12,453 nt of DNA from Pseudomonadota bacterium (GTDB lineage Bacteria; Pseudomonadota; Alphaproteobacteria; Acetobacterales; Acetobacteraceae), in the NCBI GenBank assembly GCA_021805485.1, contig JAJZFF010000295.1, positions 1 through 12,453 of the forward strand, written 5' to 3'. This document shows positions 8,083-12,453 of this stretch, one piece after another (the stretch's first letter is position 1; every line of letters begins with the position of its first letter). A model generated the notes under the pieces. That model did no database searches and had not been told where the DNA came from. It was given only the letters and a program-made list of their open reading frames with translations. The position numbers and the translations under genes were made by a program.

Positions 8083-8592
8083 ATGCATCCGGCCCGGGTC
8101 ATCACCACCGGCCGGCTGGTGCTGCGCCCGGTCGGCTTCGCCGACCTGCCGGACCTCGCGGCGCTGAAGGCCGATCCGCGCGTGTTCGCGATCATGCTGG
8201 GCGGCGTGCGCACGCCGGAGCGCACGGCCGAGGAGCTGGCCGAGGAGATCCGCTTCTGGGGCCAGCATGGCGTCGGGCTGTGGAGCGTGCGGGGACGCGA
8301 GAGCGGCGCCTTTCTCGGCATCGCCGGGGTGATGGAGCGGCCGGACGGGCTCGGGCTGGCGCTGCGCTTCGCGCTGTGGCCGGAGATGCGCGGCCAGGGC
8401 CTGGCGCGCGAGGCAGCCGGAGCGGTGCTGCGCTACGCCCATGACGTGGCCCGCATTCCGCGCATCGTCGCGGTGGCGCGGGAGGACAATTTCGCCTCCC
8501 GCACCGTGCTCGGCGGCATTGGCATGACCGAATGCGGCCGTTTTACCCGCGACGGGCACGCGATGCTCGTCTATGAGAGCCGCGCCCGCTGA
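8083..8592 (+). CDS. GNAT-family N-acetyltransferase (RimJ/RimL type)
   Basis: This 169-residue protein transfers an acetyl group from acetyl-CoA to an amine; the substrate is unknown. It opens with TTGRLVLRPVGFADLPDL (8–25), the characteristic first strand of RimJ/RimL-like acetyltransferases. It then has ALWPEMRGQGLAREA (97–111), whose R-x-Q-G-x-A pattern is the acetyl-CoA pyrophosphate loop. AREDNFASRTVLGGIGM (132–148) is the usual N-x-x-S-x-x-V-L-x-x-x-G-M motif. The frame is open upstream inside ettA; I choose the ATG at 8083 because the conserved domain starts right after it. No clear ribosome-binding site is visible, so translation may depend on ettA, whose stop is 29 nt upstream. Confidence 0.88.
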   Translation: MHPARVITTGRLVLRPVGFADLPDLAALKADPRVFAIMLGGVRTPERTAEELAEEIRFWGQHGVGLWSVRGRESGAFLGIAGVMERPDGLGLALRFALWPEMRGQGLAREAAGAVLRYAHDVARIPRIVAVAREDNFASRTVLGGIGMTECGRFTRDGHAMLVYESRAR

Positions 8593-8604
8593 TCCCTGCC
8601 CGCC

Positions 8605-8633
8605 GTCGTGGTTTCCGCTGTCGTGGTTTCCGC
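8605..8633. repeat. Short tandem repeat, 2 x 14 bp with period 15
   Basis: gtcgtggtttccgc occurs at 8605–8618 and again at 8620–8633 in the 72-bp gap between the acetyltransferase and pgsA. It may be recent slippage. No regulatory role is evident. Confidence 0.8.
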
Positions 8634-8664
8634 CGGGCACCGAATCCCTTTATCCTGGGGCCCG

Positions 8665-9273
8665 ATGCTGACCAACCTGCCCAACCTCCTGACGCTCTCG
8701 CGCATCGCCGCGATCCCGCTCCTGGTCGCGCTGGTCGCCACCGGGCAGCCATGGGCCGATCTCGCCAGCAGTGTGATCTTCGCCATCGCCGGCATCACCG
8801 ACTATCTCGACGGCAAGCTGGCGCGGGAATGGCGGCAGATGTCCGATTTCGGCCGCATGCTGGACCCGATCGCCGACAAGCTCCTGGTCGGCGCAGTGCT
8901 GATGATGCTGGTCGGCCGGGCGCGGCTGTCCGGCCCGGGCCTCTATCCCGCCGTGGTCATCATGCTGCGCGAGATTCTGGTCAGCGGCCTGCGCGAATAT
9001 CTCGGCAGCGTGCGCGTCGGCCTGCCGGTGACGCGGCTGGCGAAATGGAAGACCGGCGTTCAGATGGTCGCGCTCGGCACGCTGCTCGCCGGCGACAGCA
9101 CCGCGGCGCTGCTCGGGCTGGGCCGCCTGCCGGTGTCGGCGATCGGCGAGGCGCTGCTCTGGATCGCCGCTCTGCTGACATTGGTCACCGGCTGGGACTA
9201 CCTCACCGCCGGGCTGCGCCATGTCTCGCCGCCCGCGCGCCAGGCGCCGAGCGGGACCTCGCCAGGCCAGTGA
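8665..9273 (+). CDS. pgsA: CDP-diacylglycerol–glycerol-3-phosphate 3-phosphatidyltransferase
   Basis: This inner-membrane enzyme makes phosphatidylglycerophosphate from CDP-diacylglycerol and glycerol-3-phosphate, the committed step to phosphatidylglycerol and cardiolipin. The product is 202 residues. The CDP-alcohol phosphotransferase signature is complete, with D46, D49, G50, A53, R54, G63, D67 and D71 in DYLDGKLAR…G…D…D. NLPNLLTLSRIAAIPLL at the N-terminus is typical of PgsA and fixes the start at 8665. The in-frame ATG at 8608 would add 19 residues that cross the tandem repeat. About 15 polar residues at the C-terminus extend past the last helix. The stop overlaps the mobB start by 3 bases in GTGA, which suggests translational coupling. 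Confidence 0.95.
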   Translation: MLTNLPNLLTLSRIAAIPLLVALVATGQPWADLASSVIFAIAGITDYLDGKLAREWRQMSDFGRMLDPIADKLLVGAVLMMLVGRARLSGPGLYPAVVIMLREILVSGLREYLGSVRVGLPVTRLAKWKTGVQMVALGTLLAGDSTAALLGLGRLPVSAIGEALLWIAALLTLVTGWDYLTAGLRHVSPPARQAPSGTSPGQ

Positions 9274-9800
9274 AACTGCTCGGGCTGATCGGCTGGTCCG
9301 GCAGCGGCAAGACGACGCTGCTCACCGCGCTGCTGCCGCGCTTCGTGGCGCGGGGGCTGCGCGTGTCCACGGTGAAACACGCCCATCACGGCTTCGACCT
9401 CGATCGCCCCGGCAAGGACAGCTACCGCCATCGCGAGGCGGGCGCGCACGAGGTGCTGGTGGTCAGCGGCCGCCGATTCGCCCTGATGCACGAATTGCGC
9501 GGCGAGGAGCCGCCGCTGCCGGCGCTGCTCGCCCGGCTCGACCCGGTCGATCTCGTGCTGGTCGAGGGCTTCAAGACCCACGCCTTCGCCAAGATCGAGG
9601 TGCACCGCCCGTCGCTGGCGAAGCCGCCGATCTGGCCGGCCGAGCCCGGCGTCATCGCGGTCGCCGCCGACGCGCCACCGGCGACGATGCCGCCGGTGCC
9701 GCTGCTGCCGCTCGGCGACCCCGCCGCCATCGCCGAGTGGATTCTTGCCCGGCTTGCCGATTTGCCCGCGCGCGCCGATCTTTCCACTTCCGCACCTTGA
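9270..9800 (+). CDS. mobB: Molybdopterin-guanine dinucleotide biosynthesis adapter MobB
   Basis: This GTP-binding protein assists MobA in turning molybdopterin into MGD. It is 176 residues. KLLGLIGWSGSGKTTLLTAL (2–21) contains the P-loop GWSGSGKTT. It is followed by VSTVKHAHHGFDLDRPGKDS, the KH…H…D…GKDS pattern of MobB, then REAGA and LVLVEGFKTHAFAKIEV with the family VEGFK motif. It starts at a GTG that overlaps the pgsA stop codon, and AGG lies a few bases upstream. Nearby moaD and moaE support a Moco role. I do not see mobA in the window. Confidence 0.94.
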   Translation: MKLLGLIGWSGSGKTTLLTALLPRFVARGLRVSTVKHAHHGFDLDRPGKDSYRHREAGAHEVLVVSGRRFALMHELRGEEPPLPALLARLDPVDLVLVEGFKTHAFAKIEVHRPSLAKPPIWPAEPGVIAVAADAPPATMPPVPLLPLGDPAAIAEWILARLADLPARADLSTSAP

Positions 9801-9862
9801 GCCGCGGGCACGGCCTTGGCACAGTGCGGGCCCGCAAGGCGAGCCAGATAGGAACCGACCGC

Positions 9863-10405
9863 ATGCGCCGCTCCGCCATCGTTCTTCCGCTGCTGCTCGC
9901 GGGCTGCGGCTTCGATGATTTCTTCGGCAATACCCATACGTTCCGCGCAACGCCGAACGCTCCGCTGGGCGAAAGCGAGACGATGCTGAACGCGCGCGGC
10001 GTCATCACCGAGGAGGCGCCGCTGCAGCCGGAGCCGGGCAATATCTGGCCGGGTCCGATCAAGCCCATCCCGACGCTGAGCGAGCTCGAGCAGCAGGAAA
10101 ACGAAGGGATGAAGAAGCTCCGCCCGATGGAGACACCGCCCACCAGGGGCGCGCCGCCATCCTCGGCCGGCCAGCCCGTGGTGATCCCCAACGGCGACGG
10201 CACCAGCACCGTCATCATGCCCGACGGCACCATCCGCACCATCCCGAGCGCCTCCGCCAAGCCGTCCCAGAGCCAGACTTCGTCAGGCAAGACCTCGTCC
10301 GGGAAGACCCCGTCCGGTCAGTCCCCATCCGGCCAATCCCCTTCGGGCCAGACCAACCCGCCGGCGGAGATGCCCGGGGTCGATACCGCCAAGCCGGCGC
10401 AGTAG
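9863..10405 (+). CDS. Putative lipoprotein with 5-residue tandem repeats, function unknown
   Basis: This 180-residue protein is not one I recognise. The start at 9863 follows AGGAA at 8 nt. The short signal peptide MRRSAIVLPLLLAGC has a LAGC lipobox, so Cys15 should be lipidated and the rest exported to the periplasmic face. The mature protein is polar and Pro-rich, with no predicted catalytic motif. It has a conserved-looking VVIPNGDGTSTVIMPDGTI segment (about 110–128) and then five copies of a (T/S)(S/P)SG(K/Q) pentapeptide at 139–163. The frame is open upstream through mobB, but that part is a shadow. It sits 62 bp after mobB and 6 bp before moaD, so it is probably cotranscribed with Moco genes. 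A Moco role is not shown. Confidence 0.8.
   Translation: MRRSAIVLPLLLAGCGFDDFFGNTHTFRATPNAPLGESETMLNARGVITEEAPLQPEPGNIWPGPIKPIPTLSELEQQENEGMKKLRPMETPPTRGAPPSSAGQPVVIPNGDGTSTVIMPDGTIRTIPSASAKPSQSQTSSGKTSSGKTPSGQSPSGQSPSGQTNPPAEMPGVDTAKPAQ
10277..10351 (+). repeat. Five 15-bp coding repeats in the lipoprotein gene
   Basis: Five in-frame 15-bp units encode TSSGK, TSSGK, TPSGQ, SPSGQ and SPSGQ. The third codon positions differ between units, so the array is not a very recent expansion. The copy number may vary between strains. Confidence 0.85.
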
Positions 10406-10411
10406 CGGGCC

Positions 10412-10678
10412 ATGCGCGCGCGGTCGCTGCACATCCTCTATTTCGCCTGGCTGCGCGAGCGGCTCGGGCTCGGCGAGGAGTGCCTGGCCCTGCCCGACGG
10501 CGTGGACAGCGTGGGCACGCTGATCGCCTGGCTGCGCCGGCGCGACGATCGCTATGGCGCCATCTTTGCCGAGGGCCGGCTGGTGCGCTGCGCCGTCAAC
10601 CAGGAATTCGCCGGCCCGGACACGCCGCTCGCCGCCGGCGACGAGGTCGCCTTCTTCCCTCCGGTCACGGGCGGCTGA
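10412..10678 (+). CDS. moaD: Molybdopterin synthase small subunit MoaD
   Basis: This ubiquitin-like sulfur carrier donates sulfur from its C-terminal thiocarboxylate when cPMP is converted to molybdopterin. The product is 88 residues, with HILYFAWLRERLGL near the start, AVNQEFAG in the middle, DEVAFFPPVTGG at the end and the required terminal Gly-Gly (87–88). The ribosome-binding site is weak. It lies 6 bp after the lipoprotein gene and is followed, after a single base, by its partner moaE. Confidence 0.94.
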   Translation: MRARSLHILYFAWLRERLGLGEECLALPDGVDSVGTLIAWLRRRDDRYGAIFAEGRLVRCAVNQEFAGPDTPLAAGDEVAFFPPVTGG

Positions 10679-10679
10679 G

Positions 10680-11147
10680 ATGGCCAGGGTCCTCGTGCAG
10701 GACGGGGCGTTCGACCTCGCGGCGGAATTCGCCGCACTCACCGCCGGGCGCTGCGACATCGGCGGCGTCGGCGCCTTCGTCGGCACGGTGCGCGAGATCT
10801 CGGGAGGGCGGCGCCTGACGGCGATGACGCTCGAACATTATCCGGCCATGACCGCCGCGGCGCTCGCCCGCATCGCCGCCGAGGCGGAGCGGCGGTGGGA
10901 CCTGCTCGGCTGCACGCTCATCCACCGCATCGGCCGCCTCGAACCGGGGGCGCCGATCGTTCTGGTCCTCGCCGCCGCTGCCCATCGGGACGCGGCGCTC
11001 GCCGCCACCGCCTTCCTCATCGACTGGCTCAAGACCAGGGCGCCGTTCTGGAAGAAGGAATGCTTCGCCGACGGCGAGGCGCACTGGGTCGAGGCCCGCG
11101 CCGAGGACGAGGCGGCCGCGGCGCGCTGGAGCGGCGAGCCGGGCTGA
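10680..11147 (+). CDS. moaE: Molybdopterin synthase large subunit MoaE
   Basis: This is the catalytic subunit of molybdopterin synthase, forming a heterotetramer with MoaD. The product is 155 residues. GAFVGTVRE (31–39), LEHYPAM (51–57), the RIGRLEPG segment and the AHRD motif (101–104) are typical. LKTRAPFWKKE (117–127) carries the two active-site lysines, Lys118 and Lys125. The start at 10680 is one base after the moaD stop and has no independent strong ribosome-binding site, which implies coupling. The frame is open upstream inside moaD, but that part is unconserved. Confidence 0.95.
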   Translation: MARVLVQDGAFDLAAEFAALTAGRCDIGGVGAFVGTVREISGGRRLTAMTLEHYPAMTAAALARIAAEAERRWDLLGCTLIHRIGRLEPGAPIVLVLAAAAHRDAALAATAFLIDWLKTRAPFWKKECFADGEAHWVEARAEDEAAAARWSGEPG

Positions 11148-11150
11148 GCA

Positions 11151-11163
11151 CCGCCTCAGGCGG
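11151..11163. terminator. Small dyad between convergent moaE and NicO genes
   Basis: ccgcct and aggcgg form a perfect 6-bp dyad around one base, overlapping the NicO stop codon. It lacks a T-tract, so it is at most a weak or Rho-assisted end for both convergent transcripts. Confidence 0.25.
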
Positions 11164-11968
11164 CGAGCATCATCGCGGCGCGCAGGGTGAGCACGATGCC
11201 CATGCCGAGGATCAGCAGCGTCGTCGCCACCTGAACCCGGGTCAGCCAGATACTGTCCAGCCAGCCGAGCACCCGCTCGCCGATCTTGGCCGCGACCACC
11301 CCGACCAGGGTCAGGGCGGCGGCGAAGCCGATGCTGAACACCAGCACCGTCAGCAGCCCCAGCACCACCCGGCCATTGCCCAGTGCCGCGAGCAGAATGG
11401 CCAGCGCGGTCGGGTCCGGCAGCAGGCCGCCGGCGATGCTCAGCGTCAGCAATACGCCGAGCTTGGGCCGGTTGTCGGTGATGACGTCCAGCTGGTGCGC
11501 GTGCGCGCGGCCCCAGCCGTGGCTGTGCCACACGGCGCCGCCGGGCTCGTGGGAATGGTCATGGTCGTGGTCGTGGTCGTGGGAATGGTCGTGGTCGTGG
11601 TGACCGTGCCCGTGATGATGCCCGAGGGCGGCGGGCGGCAGGCCGAGCGCGACACGGACCAGCGCGCGCTGCGTCCACAGCATCCACAGCCCGAGCACGA
11701 CGACAACCAGCCCCATGGCCAGCGCCAGGTCCACCTCGATCCGCTGCGGCACGAGCCAGGCCGAGCCGATCGAGGCCGCCACACCGACCATCACGATGCC
11801 CGAGACGTGCGAGAGGGTCACGAACACGCCGAGAATGACGGCGTCGATCGGCTTGCCGCGCGCGCCGACAATATAGGCCGCGGCGATGGTCTTGCCATGT
11901 CCCGGGGTGGCGGCATGCACCGCGCCGGTCCAGAAGCTGGACAGAAGATAGAATAGCGTCTCTTTCAT
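11156..11968 (-). CDS. NicO-family nickel/cobalt exporter with His-rich loop
   Basis: This inner-membrane transporter of the NicO/RcnA type probably exports Ni2+ or Co2+. The 270-residue product has six or so hydrophobic helices. The conserved first motif HAATPGHGKT is at 18–27, TLSHVSG at 51–57 and GGLLPDPTALAILLAAL at 180–196. At that third site most NicO proteins I recall have a Cys (GG-x-x-PCP), so the Asp here is unusual. Between helices lies a metal-binding-type loop (117–158) with 18 histidines in 42 residues. The start at 11968 puts the HAATPGHGKT motif at the usual distance. An ATG at 11995 with its own upstream GGACGG is the alternative, adding 9 residues. It converges on moaE with 8 bp between stops. 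No metal regulator gene is visible. Confidence 0.86.
   Translation of the reverse strand: MKETLFYLLSSFWTGAVHAATPGHGKTIAAAYIVGARGKPIDAVILGVFVTLSHVSGIVMVGVAASIGSAWLVPQRIEVDLALAMGLVVVVLGLWMLWTQRALVRVALGLPPAALGHHHGHGHHDHDHSHDHDHDHDHSHEPGGAVWHSHGWGRAHAHQLDVITDNRPKLGVLLTLSIAGGLLPDPTALAILLAALGNGRVVLGLLTVLVFSIGFAAALTLVGVVAAKIGERVLGWLDSIWLTRVQVATTLLILGMGIVLTLRAAMMLAA
11548..11602 (-). repeat. Low-complexity His-Asp repeat within the NicO gene
   Basis: Repeated ggtcgt hexamers, with two copies of gtgggaatggtc, encode alternating Asp-His with Ser-His interruptions on the minus strand. Such hexamer arrays are prone to in-frame length change. Confidence 0.8.
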
Positions 11969-12075
11969 GGGCCGTTCACTCCCTGCTGCGTTCATGCCCG
12001 TCCTGACATGCAGAGTCCACCGGGGCCGCCGCACGCTTCCTTCACCGTTCCTGGTTTTCACGAGCCGACCCAGCC

Positions 12076-12453
12076 ATGCCGCGTCTCATCCTCGCCGCCG
12101 CCCCGGCGCCTGCGCTGCTCGCCGAGACCTGGCAGGCGTTGGAAGCGCGCTCGGACGGCTCGTTCTTCCAGGGCTGGAGCTGGACCGGCTGCACCTATGC
12201 CGCCCGCTTTCCGGATCCCGTCCTGCTGCGGGCGGAGGAGTCTGGCCGGGTTCTGGCCCTCGGCCTGTTCAACCGCCGCCCGCGCCGGCTCGCCCGCTCG
12301 TGCCTGCATCTCGGCGAAAGCGGCGACGCCGCGCGCGATGCCGTCTTCATCGAGCATAACGGGTTCCTGATCGATCGCGCCGCGCCGGCGGGGCTCGCGG
12401 CGGCCTGCCTGCGCGCGGCGCTGACGCTGGCGCTACCGAACGGCGGCACGAGG
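12076..12453 (+). CDS. GNAT-superfamily (CelD/BcsL-like) protein, N-terminal part
   Basis: 126 residues are visible and the frame is open at the window end. SFFQGWSWTGC (30–40), RFPDPVLLRAEESG, ALGLFNRRPRR, LHLGESGD and FIEHNGFLID resemble the first half of CelD/BcsL-like proteins, which have an FemAB/GNAT-type fold and occur near polysaccharide genes. The conserved acetyl-CoA loop would lie beyond the window, so the assignment is provisional. The ATG at 12076 is divergent from the NicO gene. The 107 bp between the two starts shows no strong -35/-10 pair on either strand. The ribosome-binding site is poor. Confidence 0.6.
   Translation, partial: MPRLILAAAPAPALLAETWQALEARSDGSFFQGWSWTGCTYAARFPDPVLLRAEESGRVLALGLFNRRPRRLARSCLHLGESGDAARDAVFIEHNGFLIDRAAPAGLAAACLRAALTLALPNGGTR

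Noticed and set aside
9801..9862. TTGGCA in the mobB–lipoprotein gap as a promoter
   Set aside because: No acceptable -10 lies 16–18 nt downstream. Cotranscription from pgsA/mobB is simpler.

Overview
This is a high-GC chromosomal window of housekeeping type, most likely from an alphaproteobacterium. My best guess is the Acetobacteraceae/Rhodospirillales, judged from GC-rich codon use, K+-independent H+-pyrophosphatase sequence features, the pgsA–Moco gene order and the general look of the hypothetical proteins. No database was consulted. I see no insertion sequence, integrase, phage gene, CRISPR array or rRNA. Both ends cut through genes.

Minus-strand half (1–6105). Reading with transcription from right to left: a promoter and a perfect 15-bp palindrome precede a soluble inorganic pyrophosphatase (ppa copy 2, 5473–6039). 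Next is the membrane H+-pumping pyrophosphatase hppA (3227–5323), closed by a strong intrinsic terminator (3166–3201). Then comes a second, paralogous soluble pyrophosphatase (ppa copy 1, 2570–3097). A flavoprotein of the 4-hydroxyphenylacetate hydroxylase / 4-hydroxybutyryl-CoA dehydratase superfamily follows (1004–2542), and then the N-terminal part of a CPA2 cation:proton antiporter (1–969, running off the left edge). Three pyrophosphate-hydrolysing enzymes therefore sit side by side. The two soluble ones are about three-quarters identical and flank the energy-conserving membrane enzyme.

Plus-strand half (6143–11147). A tRNA with a CAU anticodon, most like tRNA-Ile2, is followed by the ABC-F translation factor ettA, a small GNAT acetyltransferase and the phosphatidylglycerophosphate synthase gene pgsA. 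A molybdenum-cofactor group then follows: mobB overlaps the pgsA stop, an unrecognised repeat-bearing lipoprotein intervenes, and then come moaD and moaE. MobB, MoaD and MoaE act in molybdopterin and MGD formation. The lipoprotein is the odd member.

Right end. A NicO-type nickel/cobalt exporter with a very His-rich loop (11156–11968, minus) converges on moaE with 8 bp between them. A divergent, truncated CelD/BcsL-like GNAT-family ORF (12076–12453) runs off the right edge.

The most interesting signals are these: the ppa–hppA–ppa arrangement, with a 55-nt identical tract and a tandem-duplication insert in one ppa; the AbfD-like protein, which lacks most of the known dehydratase active-site and cluster ligands and ends in a Cys-rich tail; and the operator-like palindrome in front of ppa copy 2. 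I do not see convincing evidence of an entirely new multi-gene system.
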